From Dasypus novemcinctus (lineage: Eukaryota > Chordata > Mammalia > Cingulata > Dasypodidae): a stretch of DNA of 64,000 nucleotides. The translations under genes and the position numbers were made by a program. The stretch is from contig NC_080683.1 in the NCBI RefSeq assembly GCF_030445035.2, positions 114,685,225 to 114,749,224 on the forward strand. The letters run 5' to 3'. Positions 22,265 to 35,099 of this stretch are shown piece by piece (position 1 is the first letter of the stretch; each line of letters starts with the position of its first letter). The notes beneath the pieces are model-generated. The model made no database searches. It was not told the origin of the DNA and worked only from the letters and a program-made list of their open reading frames with translations.

Positions 22265-23690
22265 AATGACATCCAAATTGTGAGTACTGATCATTAAGCT
22301 ATTATCACTCAGTGCTAAACCCACACTGTTTTTGCCCTGTTTCTAGTCACTGGGGTGAAGAATCTGCAAAGCACATGTCTGCTTTGCCATCTGGCTCCCT
22401 GTTAGGCTTGCTAATAGGAAGAGGTGCCAGGAGGCAGGAAACCTGGAGCTGAAGAATGGACTTGCTCCTTCCTGCCTGCCTCCTGTTGTCAGTGTGGTCT
22501 TATCAAAGGTCTCTCACCCTGGCAGAGGCGAGGAGTCTTGCCTCTGCCTTTTCAGCACTCCTATAACCAACCTCATTGTGCTCCCATACTAGTACAAACA
22601 AGGTCTAGTCAGGAAAACAAACAACACTAAGTACTTCAATAGAGAAAATTTAATATAATGCAAGGTTAACCAGCCGCTGGAGAGCTAAAAAAAGCACAAA
22701 GGGGACGCTGAGTTAACACTGGAAGCAGCCACCACCTGAAGGCAAAAAGGAAGAAGTGGTGATCAGAAATTAGAAACCTAGAGGAAGGACCCAGCTTAGC
22801 TGTGCCTCCAGGAGGGTGCACCATAGGGCAGGGGCACTCTTTGGTGTTGATGCCCCAGGAGTGAAGAGGAAGAGGCTCATAGAACTGGGACTCAGGACGT
22901 GTTGGGTAGCTGCCTGTCTGGTAGATCATTATAAAAGAAATCTCAGTTTGAGCATAAACTATACCCAATGCTATGGTTCAGGAATGTCTAAGCATAATTA
23001 CTGAGCCTGTGTGAGTGGCCCAAGACAAGTCCATTTTTATCAGTTGATATTTACTTATTTATTAGATTGGTTGTTTACCTATTTTCCCATTTGTTTGTTT
23101 TGATCAAAGAGGAAGAAATAGGTTTCAGTGACCACACGCTTAAAGAGAGATGTTAGAGAACAAAGAGCATTGCATGACGCTTAGTTCCCAACTGGTCTCC
23201 CTGACAAATTCTAGAACCTGTAAGGGGAGAGAGCCCATAGACAAGCTTAACATACCATTGCCATTAGGGTCTTTGTGAAAGGACAAAACCTTGTAGTTCC
23301 CCACTTGGCAAACTGTATCACAAACTATGGTAGGTGAGTGCCTGTCTCTCCATTTCTGAGAGGAACACAGTACCTCTCTGGCACAATAAGTTAGAATTGT
23401 GCATGGTGGTGTCAGTACACAGTGCCACCAATGCAATGCTGAAAATCAAAAAAAAAAAAAAAAAAAAAAAGGAAGTGCCCAATAGGGAGCAAATGTAAAG
23501 GTACAGCTCAAAAAATAAGTTCCTCCACAAGTACTCTAGGCTTCCCTTATTATTTTGAAATCATATTTTTGATTTCTCACTGACGTGTTCAATGAATAGC
23601 TATTGATATTTTCAGTTTATAACACGAAATCTTGAATAAGATTCAGAAACCTGTGTTGGTACCCACTGATAAGGCATTCCTTGGTATGAA
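22265..23690. other. Unassigned, locally GC-richer sequence
   Basis: I see no gene. The stretch at 22370-22970 is more GC-rich than its surroundings and may be an old repeat I cannot name. A long poly(A) run lies at about 23447-23471. The 98-residue minus-strand frame at 23140-23436 has no recognised domain. Confidence 0.45.
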
Positions 23691-23699
23691 ATTTTGAAT

Positions 23700-24675
23700 C
23701 ATTAAAAATATCCCAGAGGTTATGCTTATGCACGTCTCAGCAGGATCTCATCGACTGCCACAGTAAATATTGCCTCAATAGTGGGCTCCTGAGGGCTCTG
23801 GAGACATCCAGACACTATAGGCAGGGCTCAGGGGTTTGGCACCCGGACAGTGGTCTCTACTTTGGAAAATCCTCCCCAGTGTGACATAGTTGGATTCAGT
23901 TGTATTTTCCCTACACATGGCTCTTCTGATTCTTCTATTCTATTCTTCTAGTTGATAAGTTTATGTCCAAGAGACTTAAATCTTTGGGCTCTCCATGTGC
24001 CAGCTGGACCCTGAATATTAGCAGAGTTGCAACACCTACTTTTCAGTTCATTGGACTCACCCACACAACTAAAAAGGAAATGATGATGGACAACGACCAT
24101 CCCAAGGAACAGAGAGAGTCTACAACTGCAAGCAAGATAGTTCCATCCACCTGCCCCACGGGTTCAAAGCCCCCTTGCCATCAAGGCAGAATGGGCATCA
24201 CCATCTCAGAATCCTCAGGATTGGGGAATGAATGATGGACTAAAGTAGATTTACTGTTATTCTCCTGCAGACTTATTGTTATTCTAGTAATGGAAGAACT
24301 TTTATCATTGATGTGGAGGTGATGGCCTTGAGGTTCTGAGGGGAGGAAGAGAGAAAAATAGGTGTAATATGGGAGCATTTTCAGGACATTGAAATTGTCC
24401 TGAATGATGTTACAATGACAGACATAGGCCATTATATATCTTGTCATAATTTACAAAATTGTGCAGGAGAGAGTTTAAACTGCAATGTAAAATATAATCC
24501 ACACTTAGTGGCAATGCTCCAATATGTGTTCATCAATTGTAACAAGTGTACCACACATGAAGGATATTGTTAATGTGGGAAAGGGTGGCAGGGATAGGGA
24601 GAGGGGCATATGAAAATCCCCTACATTTTTTATGTAACATTTAAGTAATCTAAGAACTTGAAAAAAAATTTTAAA
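23700..24675 (+). mobile_element. L1-tailed non-autonomous retrotransposon, longer copy
   Basis: This copy runs from CAGAGGTTATGCTTATGC through GGCACCCGGACAGTGG, GCATCACCATCTCAGAATCC, TTGTCCTGAATGATGTTAC and ATATGTGTTCATCAATTG to an A-rich tail near 24660. It is collinear with the copies at 10310 and 21652 and extends about 400 bases further 5' than the latter. I could not find a clear target duplication. Confidence 0.75.
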
Positions 24676-25599
24676 GTATTTAAACAAATGCAAAGTTAAT
24701 ATGTGTGTATGTGTGTGTGCTGATTGCTTAGACATTACTAATTATGTGAAATATGGGAAACCCAGGTCACATATTGGGGCCAATTGAGAACTATGCTTTA
24801 TTCATCATACCCATTGTTTTTCAGGTAGCCATTCTCTCACTTAGTCTCTCACATAGAGAACTGAGAAAGTTAGCAGCTTCCACGCATTAAGCATGTATTT
24901 TCCTATAAAAAGTGGTGCCCCAAGACAACCAAAAAGGAATATGGAAGCTGTGCCACCAAATTCTAACCATGAATTTCCCTTAAGACCTTTTAATCATAAA
25001 TTAGATTAAATAAGCCTTTATCAATGCTTTTCATAGGGTCTTTAGAATTTTTCTTAACTATAAAGAGCATTAAATGTGTAATAATGCTTTGGCATATACA
25101 CGAAAAGGAGTCAAATGCAAAAGAATATATTTACATTTCTGAAACTGCCACTCCAATGCTGGTGGGCATATTATAGTGTTATAGCAAACTGTTGGAAGTG
25201 CAATTTAACTGTACCACTTTTTATGCTAATAATTATATTTAAACACACAGTCTGTTCAAAACTTCTGCTTGCTCAATTATTTGCATTCTAAGTCTAAAGT
25301 AAACCTGACACATTTATGTCTGAACAGTATGTATTTTTTTGTTTGTAAGCATTGCCACATGGTCATTATGATGTCTGAACACAGTAAGACAGTTTGGTTT
25401 TTTAAACTGGAAAACAAAAACAATGGAGTGAATAAAAATAGGAATTGTTGAGTTTTGGGAATAAAAAAATGTTTGTGATATGAAAAGTTCATTTCTTTTT
25501 TACATAATAGAAATATTGCCAGGTAGAGAGTTGAAATGTCTCAACCCATGTACACACAGAGTAATTTGCTAAGTGAGAAGACTTAACAGTTCAAGACTT
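24676..25599. other. Unassigned sequence, no gene seen
   Basis: A TGTGTGTATGTGTGTGTG microsatellite sits near 24701-24719. The rest is AT-rich with no frame or repeat I can name. Confidence 0.5.
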
Positions 25600-27200
25600 T
25601 TAAGAAAATTTCTGAGAAATCTCTGGCTGATGACTAAGCCAACTGAGCAGAGACTTCAGTGGTCACACACAACTAAAAAACAGAAACTTTACATAATTTT
25701 ACACCAGAAAAGTAACTAAACAAACAGCAGCAGCAGCAACAAAAACACAAAAAACAACAAAAACAAACCCTGGGAGGGAGGGGGAACTTGATTTCCATAG
25801 CATCCCCATTATATTATTGAAAATTCCCAATTAAAAAATATTTGAGATATGCAAGGAACAGCAAAGTATGGCCCATACACAAGAAAAGAGCAGTCAACAA
25901 AACCTTTTGAGGGAGCACAAATGTTGGACAGTCTTGACAAAGGTATTAAATTAGCTATTATAAATATGTTCATGGAACTAAAGAAAATCATGGCTAAAAA
26001 ATTAGGGAAAACTATGAGAACAATGTCACACCAATTAGAGAATATTAATACAAAGATAGAAATTATAAAAAATGAATAGAAATTCTGAAATTAAAAAGTA
26101 CAATAATTGAAATGCAAACTTCATCAAAGAGGCTCAGTAGCAGATTTGAGCAGGAAGAAGAAAGGATCAGCAAAGTTGAAGATAAGTTAATTAAGATTAT
26201 CTAGTCTGAGGGTCAAAAGAGAACTGTGGGACAATATCAAGCATAAAAACATATGCATAATGGGGGGTCTCATTAGGAGAAGAGGAAGAGAAGGGGTAAA
26301 AAAAGTTTTTGAAGAAATATGACCAAAACCTCCCCAAATTTGATAAAAAACATTAAATTGCACATCCAAGATCCAAACTTTGAGGTTAAATTCAAAAAGA
26401 TAAACACCTAGACACTCCAAACTTTGAGGTTAAATGCAAAAAGATAAACACCTAGACACATCATAGTCAAACTATTAAAAACCTAATACTAAGAGAATCT
26501 TGAGAGAAAAAGAGAGAGTGACGTATGACCTATAAGGGATCTTCAAGAAAAATAACAGCTGATTTCTCAACAGAAACCATGAAGGCTAGAAGACTCTGGA
26601 AGGACATATTCAAAGTACTAAAAGAAAAAAATCAATCAACAATTTTATATCCAGGAAACAATCCTTCAAAAATGAAAAAGAAATTAAGATACTTCCAGAT
26701 AAACAAAATACAAAAGAAAATACTAAATGTAGGCAGGCTTTCAGACTTAAGATATAAGTTACTAGGGGCAGGGCTGGAGGGAGTGAGAAATGGAGAGTTA
26801 ATGATTAAATGATATAGAGAGTCTGTTTGGGGTGCTGCAAAAAATTTGATAGTGGATGGTAGTGATGGTAGTACAACTTTATGAATGTAACTAATGCCAC
26901 TGAATTGTATACTTAAAAGTGGTTAAAATGGTACGTTATGTGTTGTATTAATATGTTACTAGAATTAAAAAAATTTTAAACTCACAGAATCTTACAACAT
27001 CAAGAGTGAGCCCTAATGTAAACTATGGAATATAGTTAATATTATAATTATAATTATAATGGTTCATCAATTGTAACAAAGATACTATATTAATGCAAAA
27101 TATTAATAATAGGGAAACTAAGTATGTGAAGAAGTCATATATGGGAACTCTGCACTTCCTGCATGATTTTTATGTAAACCTACAGTTTCTCTAATTGAAA
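25600..27200 (+). mobile_element. L1 5'UTR/ORF1-like block joined to an L1 3'UTR (HAL1-like layout)
   Basis: The sequence from 25,850 on matches the ORF1 part of old L1s: GTATGGCCCATACACA, AATTATAAAAAATGAATAG, ACTTCATCAAAGAGGCTC, CAGATTTGAGCAGGAAGAAG and ATTTCTCAACAGAAACCATG. At about 26750 it jumps to L1 3'UTR phrases (TTACTAGGGGCAGGG, GCCACTGAATTGTATACTT, TTCATCAATTGTAAC), ending at AATTGAAAATAAAAGAC. The order ORF1-then-3'UTR without ORF2 is the layout of half-L1 (HAL1) elements, though a deletion could give the same result. Frames are broken throughout. Confidence 0.7.
26372..26459 (+). repeat. 44-base tandem duplication inside the ORF1-like region
   Basis: TCCAAACTTTGAGGTTAAAT ... CACCTAGACAC occurs at 26372-26415 and again at 26416-26459. 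The two units differ at one position (TTC versus TGC). The unit length is not a multiple of three, so it would shift the frame. Confidence 0.95.
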
Positions 27201-27290
27201 ATAAAAGACAGAAAACATACAGAAAACGGAAAGAAAATGTCTGATGTAAATCCTACCTTACCAATAGTAAGGGATTAAAAACCTCAGTCA

Positions 27291-27669
27291 GGGAAACGGA
27301 CTTGGCCCAGTGGTTAGGGTGTCTGCCTACCACATGGGAGGTCCGCAGTTCAAACCCCAGGCCTCCTTGACCCGTGTGCAGCTGGCCCATATGCAGTGCT
27401 GATGCACACAAGGAGTGCCATGCCATGCAGGGATGTCCCCCGTGTAGGGGAGCCCCACGTGCAAGGAGTGTGCCCCATAAGGAGAGCCGCCCAGCACGAA
27501 AGAGAGATCAGCCTGCCCAGGAATGGTGCCGCCCACACTTCCTGTGCCACTGATGACAATAGAAGAGGACAAAGAAACAAGACGCAGCAAATAGACACAG
27601 AGAACAGACAACCGGAGGAGGGGGGTGAATTAAATAAATAAATAAATCTTTAAAAAATAAAAAAAAATG
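27291..27669 (+). mobile_element. DAS-type SINE, internally deleted form
   Basis: The head is GGGAAACGGACTTGGCCCAG and the tail AAATAAATAAATAAATC plus A run. Flanks AAAACCTCAGTCA (27278-27290) and AAAACTTCAGTCA (27670-27682) form a 13-base duplication with one mismatch. It lacks the same roughly 45-base internal segment as the copy at 3507 and shares its GAATTAAATAAATAAA tail start. Confidence 0.94.
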
Positions 27670-28090
27670 AAAACTTCAGTCAAAGGCAGAGGTTAGCAGA
27701 AGGAATTTTAAAAAAAAAACATGATCCAATTATACGCTGATTATAAAAGTCTTGCTTTAGATTTAAAGACACAAAAAGGTTGAAAGTAAAAGGATGGAAA
27801 ATGATACACCGTGCAAACAATGACCAAAAGAGAACTGGAATGGCTATATTAATTGTAGACAAATAGACTTTAAAGATAAACATTGTTACTTACTAGAGCC
27901 AAAGAAAGGCATTTTATAAGGATAAAAGGTCTATTAAGAAGATAGAATCATTATAAACATATGTGCACTTAATCCCAACCTGAAGCAGAAGTTGACCAAA
28001 CTGAAGGGAGAAATAAACAATTCAACAATAATAATTGGAGATTTCAATACCCCTCTTTCAGTAATGGATAGAACATCTAGGAAGGATATT

Positions 28091-28644
28091 TTATTAGTCA
28101 GCCAAAGGGGTGCTGATGCAATGTACCAGAAATCTGTTGACTTTTAGAAAGGGAATTTATTTGGGTTAGAAGCTTACAGTTACAAGACCCTAAAGAGTCC
28201 AACTCAAGGTCATTTCCTCGCCAAAGTCTGTTGCCACATTTTGAAGCAAGATGGCAGGAGACTTCTCTGCCTGGTCTCAGCTTCTTCTGATCTCAGCTGT
28301 AGGCTGGCATGGGGTTTGTCTCTTTTCACAGAGCTTGGCTATTTGAGTCTTCTCCTTTCTGTCACATGGAAGAACCCAAATGACCAAATTCTCTCCTCTT
28401 CCATACCTTCTTCTGAGTTCCTTTTTGATTGGGTGTCCATTTATATAATCCAAGGGGGAGGGGACTCAACCCTGGGCCACACCCTACTGATGTGGTCAAA
28501 TCAAAGGCCCTGAATTTATTTAAGTAAACTTAAAACCTTTGATTTTAAATCAATCAAAGGGTAGCAAACCCAGAGGAACAGAACAGTTTACAAACATAAT
28601 CTATATCTCTTTTTGGAATTCATAAATAATATCAAACTGCCACA
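28091..28644 (-). mobile_element. Solo LTR, ERVL/MaLR-like (same family as 4735)
   Basis: On the plus strand it starts TATTAGTCAGCCAAAGGGG and ends CAAACTGCCACA, so on the minus strand it has the TGTGGCAG ... CTAATA layout. The L1 host reads continuously when it is removed; the junctions ATATT and ATATC suggest a short target duplication. A TTTATTTGGGTTAGAAGC segment near the start is the complement of the polyadenylation region. Confidence 0.75.
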
Positions 28645-29445
28645 AATATCAACAAGGAAATGGAAGACTTTAACAGCACTGTAAACCAACCAGAACTAAA
28701 AGACATCCACCCAATAGCAGTAGAAGTCATTTTTTTCTCAAGTGCACATGGAACATTCTCCAGAATAGACCATATGCTAGTCATAAAATAAGCTTCAATA
28801 AATTTAAAAGGGTTGAAATTAGACAAAGCATTCCCTGAAAACAATGGAATTATCTTACAAATCCATAACAGAAGGAAACTTAGGAAATTCACAAATAAGT
28901 AGAAATTAAACAACACACACCTAAATAACCAGTTGGTCAAAGAAGAAATAAAAAGGAAAATTTGAAAATCCTTTCAGTAGAGTGAAATCAAAAATACTAT
29001 GTACCAAAGATTGTGGGCTGTAGCTAAAGCAGTGCTGAAAGGGAAATTTATAGCAGCAAATGCCTATATTTAAAAAGAAAAAAGATCTTATCAGGAAGAT
29101 CTTTAATAAGTTCTTACTCCTTAAGAAAATAAAAGAAGCACAAATTAAATCCAAAGAAAGCAGGAATAAAAGGAATTGTCAAAGATTAGAGTGGAAATAA
29201 ATAAGGCAGAGAATAGAAAAATAAAAGAGAAATCCAATTAACTCAAAAGTTGGGTCTTTAAAAAAGATCAATAATTTCGACAAACCTTTAATTAGACCAA
29301 GAAAAAAAAACCTGTCAGCTTACTAAAATCATGAAAAAAAGAGGGGGCAACACTACCAACCTTACGGAAATAAAAGGATAACACAATAAGAAGGCCAAAT
29401 AAAGCAATTAAAATTAAGTGGCAATTCCTATTAGACTATATTAAA

Positions 29446-30044
29446 TTTATATAATAGTTAAAGGAAAATTTGAAACACATCATCTATTTAATACACAAAT
29501 TTCTATGACACACATATGGGAAATAGAATTAATTTTCACAAATCACTCATAGTTTCAGAATATATGCTAGATGTTTGTACATCAGACTTGCTTTCTTGTT
29601 TCCATTTTATCTAACTGATTATTATTTACTTATTTTTCAGAAGGACTGGAGTGTGGGGACCTAGAACATAAAAATGTACTGGGCAGTAAGAAAAAGCCAA
29701 ATGATAGCCAATCAATCAATAAAACCCCTGTATCAAAAATACAAACCAGTAGTTGCATGCTTGCACATTTATGCTATAGTGGCTATATGGAGAAGTGCCA
29801 TGGACCTAGATAAGAAACTGGTCTCTAATTCTGCTCAAAACATTAACTCAGCTTTCCCAACTTTTAACTGAGACTGTTTTTCCAGATGACTACTAGTCTC
29901 CTTTTGAGCTCTCATCTACCAATATGGACTTAACAAAACTGCTACTTACTCTTCTCTGTAGCAGGGGCACTTCTTAAAGCACCTTATGATGAAACTGATT
30001 AATTGGGATCTAAATCCCCTTTTCAGTAAATGGATCTTTTAAAC
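29446..30044. other. Unassigned sequence, no gene seen
   Basis: AT-rich sequence. The frame at 29674-29871 (65 residues) has no recognised domain. Confidence 0.45.
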
Positions 30045-30292
30045 TGTGTGGTCTAATATGGTAGCCACTGTTCACATGTGGTTATTTAGCACTTAAAATA
30101 TAGCTAGTCCACATTGAGACGTACGGTAGATTTCAAAGACTTAAGAAGAAAAACATGTATAATTGTCATAATTATTACATGATTTTACAATATTTTAAAT
30201 ACATTGGGTTACATTATGTCATTAAAATAAATTTCACCTGTTTCTTTAACTTTTTTCAAATAAGTCTACTAGAAAATTTTCCTGATGTACTT
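30045..30292 (+). mobile_element. hAT-type DNA transposon fragment
   Basis: GTGTGGTCTAATATGGTAGC, TTCACATGTGGTTATTTAGC and GCTAGTCCACATTGAGACG match the mammalian non-autonomous hAT repeats with TAGCCACATGTGGCTA inverted arms. The part CACCTGTTTCTTTAAC and CTACTAGAAAATTT fits the second half of the same element. I saw no clear 8-base duplication. Confidence 0.65.
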
Positions 30293-31929
30293 CGGACTGA
30301 CTAACTGAAGCTGACTTAGAACAATTACATAGTTCAAGTCTTGGCCTTATCATTTAGTCAGCATGCATATTACTGGGTCTCTCTTACTGCTTATTATGAG
30401 TGTCCTACTTGATGCTCATGATCCATTCCTTTGGGCATAGAATCCTAAGAACTTCTCAAAATTCCAGGTCTTCCCAGAGTCCCATATCCCCTATGGAATA
30501 GAGAACTTTGGTCTTTAGGTTTTCCAGTCTAGTGCAAAGAGGAAGAAGTGCTATGTTATAAAGAGCTCATGTGCTTTTTTGATGGGAGAGAGGTACAAAT
30601 CATTTAATTTTTGTTTCAGTATTCTCTTTTGTAATTTCTATTTAACAGATTTGATATAAATATATGTGAACCTCAGACACATGGTAGATGTGTTATACAT
30701 TCTGTCTGGAATTCAGTTTCTTTTCTTGACCACTTCTCCAATTCACTAAGACCATCTCCACTCTTACCCAAGTTCTCTTTTCCTAACATCCATAAAAATG
30801 ATACTTGTGTGCAAGAAATCTGTCAGGGAAGCTGTTCAAGAGGGTAGCAAATTAATTTTATTTGAGAATTTTAATTGGTAATGAAATCATAGAAACTTTA
30901 TTAATTTTGATTTAAAAAAATGTCAGTAGTCCCTGTTTCTGGTTCTAAGGTTGTCTCTGCATTCACCAGATACAGTTTTTGTTTCTTTTGTCATATTGAT
31001 AATTTTCTTTCTCAGCTTCATAATCTGCTCTTGTCACTAACTTATTTATTTGTATCAATTCAAAAATTCAATTTTTATCTTCTTATTATTTAAACGCTAT
31101 TTATATGAGGGACTATTCTGCCTTGAGAACTATATTTTCTTACCAGTCTTTTTAAAAAAGCATTTTCAACTGATAACTGGGGTCTTGTATCTCCAAAATG
31201 TTTTCGTTCAAATTTCATTGTCTCATAGCAATATATGTATGTATTCCTTCTTTAAGTGACTCAACTGCCTATCCCTTATTTCTATATCAAATTGAAATTT
31301 CTGATCCTTTGGACACATGCTATTTATTGATTTTTGGCTTTGGCCCCATGTTTCTGTTCCCATTTTCAGCCTCAACAACTCATCAGAATGCATCCATTGT
31401 GCTTTCCTCATGACACAACCTCATAATTACTTCTGCACAAGTTACTCTGAGAAAAATTCTTCTTTATCAGGGAATGTCCTTGAAGCTAGAGAGAGTGAGA
31501 CTTTGGCTCAACCCTTGGAAAGGAGTCTCCTTTCTGGAGTGACAACAAATATCTCTATTGATTTCTTCACAAAAGTCTATTTTAAAAGGCCTTTCCATTC
31601 AATGCCAAACTGAACAGAATCACTTATAATCTCACAGAAAAGATAAAGGTTAAACCAATAAAATCACACAAATGTGTAATTAAATTATTCTAAGGGGAAG
31701 GGAAATTTTTAGGAGAGTACTTGATTTAATTTGGGGTGGTGGTACCAAAGAAGGCCTTCATGAGGAAAAGACATTTCAACTGAGAAATACAGTTCTGCTT
31801 TTCCTATTGTAGATAAAGCTCCCAACAGGCAAACCTTTCCATATAGAGCAATTATTAAGTATAAGTAAAATACAAAATAAAACCCTAACCACTTAAAGGT
31901 TCTGAACACTAGACAAAAGTAGGGAGATT
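30293..31929. other. Unassigned sequence, no gene seen
   Basis: AT-rich sequence with several 60-100 residue frames on both strands between 31050 and 31909. None shows a domain or convincing coding character. Confidence 0.5.
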
Positions 31930-34850
31930 TTGGAGGGGATTGGAGCTTAGAACTTGGGACCAGAATAGGGTAGGTTTCCTGTTTTTATGGTTTTTAGCAT
32001 GATGAAAATTCAGTTGCATTGCTGGGAAACTAAAACCCAATACAAAATCTGCCCCCAAAGGAAAAACCCCAGGATAACTAAAGTCACTGGCAAATGTGGG
32101 TTGAATCCTGGAAGGAAGAGAGACAAAGAGAGGAAGCCCAAAGTTCTAGAATTATATTTGACCAAGTGTCTGGTTAAAACCTAAATTTTTCATGTGCCAT
32201 TCAGATTCCAAGCAGGCTTGAACTGAGGCAAAAAATAAATAAACTGCAATTTGAGCTGTTGCCAAAAGGTGATGAGAAATGAGTTTGTAGTTTTACTATA
32301 ACCAAGTTTGGCATACGCTAAAACAAAAATATCAACAGATTTTGGAGGGGTACAACAAAACCCACAGTCTCCAAAACACATCATTCACAATGTCAAAGAA
32401 ACAATCCCAAATTACTCAAAATATGAAGAACCGGGAATATAATCTATTCTCAAGGGAAATATCAGTCAATGTACACTTACCCTAAAGTAACTTTGGTGTT
32501 GATATGATTGGACAAAGACTTTAAAGCAGCTATTGTAAGTGTGCTCGATAAAGTAAAGAAAAAGGCTCTTTTATTGAATTAAAAAGATAGTAAATCTGAG
32601 CAGAGAAATATACACTGTAAAAAATGTGGGAATTCTAAAAGTGAGGAATAACATAGCTGAAACAAAGTAAACTTACTGGATGGGCTTAAGAGCAAAATAC
32701 TGATGATAAAAGAGTCAGTAAACTTTAAAATAGATGAAAAGAAATAATACAGTGTCTTAAAAATAGATAGAAAAATGTTTGAGATGAAAAATGAACAAAG
32801 CCTCAGAGACCTGTGGAACAATATCAAAAGATCTAACATAAGCGTAACCGGATTCTCAGAGAGAAAGAAGAGTGACAATGAAGATAAAAAATATTTCAGG
32901 AAATAATGAATGAAAATTTCCCCAATTTTCTGAAAGGCAAAATTTACAGATCAAGAAGTTCAGCAAACCCCAAACAAAATGCCTCAAACCATGACCAGGC
33001 ATACAATATTCAAATTGCTGAAAACCAAAGGTATTAGGAAATCTTGAAAGCAGCCAGAGAAAAATTACACATTATATAAAAGGGAGGCATGCTTTGAATG
33101 ACTGAGGACTTCACATCAGAATTTATGGAGACCAAATTGAAAGGAAATACCTATCAACCTATAATTCTATATGCAGAGAAAATATTGCTCAAAAAGAAAG
33201 ACCAAAAAAAAAAAAAAAAGGACAATTTCAGATGAAAATTTATTACCAGCTGTGATGGTTAGACTAATGTGTCAACTCAGCCAAGTAATTGTGCCCAGTT
33301 GTTTGATCAAGCAAGCACTGGGCTAATTGTAATACAAGGACATTTATGGACTTTAATCACCAAGGAGTTTACTGCATAGGTGGCTGATTAAATCTGCAAT
33401 CAACCAGGGAGATTGCTGACAACGAGTGTTGCTTTATCCAATCAGTTGAATGCCTTAAAAGGGGAAGTGATTTCAACATTGAGAGAGAATTTCCCAGCTT
33501 GTCTTTGGACAGCCAACATCTCCTGGAAACTCATCAAGGACCTTCAGTAAAACTCATCAGAGCCTCTGATTTGCAGCCTGCCTGCAGAATCTGGACTTGT
33601 GTATCCCCACAGTCACATTAGAGATTCTTATAAAATCTCATACTATTTGCAGATCTCTCCTGTTAATTTTGTTTCCCAGAGAACCCTGACTAATACACTA
33701 TCAGAATCATACTATAAGAAATACTAATGAAAGTTTTTCAGGATGAAGGGCAATGAAACCAGAAGGAAACTTGAATCTTCAAGAAGGAATGAAGGGCATT
33801 GGAAATTATAAATATCTGGGTAAATATATAAGACTATTTTCCCTTCTTAATATCTAAAATACAGGTGACAAAGTATGTAGATATAATATATATGACACCT
33901 ATAGCATAAAGGATGGTGACAGGAGGATGAATGAATCTAAATAGTTGGAAGATTTCTACATTTTATGTGAAGTGGTACATTATAACTTTAAATAAACTGC
34001 AAAACTAAAGAAATGTGCTCTAATCCCTCGATAAACCACTTTAAATATATTGCAAAGAAGTCTAGCTAAAAAGCCAATTGAAAATTTATTATGGAATAAT
34101 CCAAATAATAAAAAAGCATAAAAAGAGGAACAGCAGAAAAACAGAGGGTACAAATAGAAAATAAACAATAAAATGGTAAACCTAAATTCAACCACATTAG
34201 TAAATACATTACGTATTAATGAGCTAGACTCTCCACCTAGAAGGCAGAGATTGTCAGACTAGTTAAAAAATATACTGAATTATATGCTATTGACAAGTGA
34301 TACACTTTCCGTATAAAGACATAGACTAAAAATATATGCATGGGAACAGATGTACCATGGAAACAGTAAGTATAAGAAGATTGGAGTGATTATATTAATA
34401 TAATTTAAAATAGACTTTAAGACAAAGATTATTTTGAGAGAGAAAGATGGAAATTTCATAAACATAAAAGGACCAATTATTTGGAAGACATAAAAAATCA
34501 TAAATATATATTACCTAATAACGTGTATGTAACTAATAACAGATTTTCAAAATACATGAGGCAAAATTGTCAGAATGAAAAGGAAAAATAGATAATTTCA
34601 CAATCATAGTTGGAGAATTTGATACCCTCTGTCAGCAACTTTACTTACAGAAAGTCAGTAAAGACATAGATGATTGGAATACTATTACTGCCTTGGCTTA
34701 ATTTATATTTATAAAACAATATATCCAACAACTTGAAAATTCTACTCTAATCAACTTGGGGAAAAAAGCATCAATAACTTAAAAACATTAAAATTGTAGA
34801 GTGTGGTCTCTGAACCCTGTGGAAATAAATTAGAAATCAGTAATTGTATA
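31930..34850 (+). mobile_element. Old L1, ORF1 and start of ORF2, split by an LTR
   Basis: L1 5'/ORF1 text is seen from about 32400 (GGACAAAGACTTTAAAGCAG, GAACAAAGCCTCAGAGACC, GGCATACAATATTCAAATTG, TTGAAAGCAGCCAGAG, TATAATTCTATATGCAG). After the LTR at 33251-33697 it resumes with AAGAAATACTAATGAAAG and reaches the ORF2 start region (ATTATATGCTATTGACAAG near 34276). The 5' boundary is uncertain. All frames are broken. Confidence 0.75.
33251..33697 (+). mobile_element. Solo LTR-like element, TG...CA ends
   Basis: The element starts TGTGATGGTTAGACTAATGT and ends GAACCCTGACTAATACA. Internally it has GTGCCCAGTTGTTTGATCAA, TTAAAAGGGGAAGTG and GACTTGTGTATCCCCACAG. It is the plus-strand version of the LTR at 11395-12208. 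It interrupts an L1 between TTTATTACCAGC and CTATCAGAATC. The flanks CCAGC and CTATC are only a weak 5-base duplication. Confidence 0.75.
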
Positions 34851-35099
34851 CTTCTCTCCATCTCCCTGCTACCATCCTAAGCTACTACCATCTCTCTCCT
34901 GAAATCTCTCTCCTACTATGTCTTCAAGTTTCCACTATAGCTCTTATCCCACCAATTCATTTTTCATCATTTTCTTGGATTTTTTCTCAACCATTTATAC
35001 TTGTATAAATTTTATGATCATTTTGTTCAGTGCCCCACCCCCTGCAAAAAATAAAAATCTTCAAAAACTAGTGAGATATTATTTAGGATTTCATTGACT
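34851..35099 (+). mobile_element. Possible LINE2 fragment
   Basis: ACCATCTCTCTCCTGAAATC and nearby pyrimidine-rich text resemble the body of L2, but the match is short and weak. The remainder to 35099 is unassigned. Confidence 0.3.

Larger units (their letters stand above)
27201..29445 (+). mobile_element. L1 ORF2 region, interrupted by a SINE and an LTR
   Basis: It begins with inter-ORF/ORF2-start phrases (AAAATGTCTGATGTAAATCC). After the SINE it continues with CATGATCCAATTATACGCTG and the endonuclease-region GGAGATTTCAATACCCCTC. After the LTR it resumes with CAACAAGGAAATGGAAGAC and CAGAATAGACCATATGC, then reaches sequence upstream of the reverse transcriptase near 29280. It is truncated before the 3'UTR and carries many stops. 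Confidence 0.85.
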
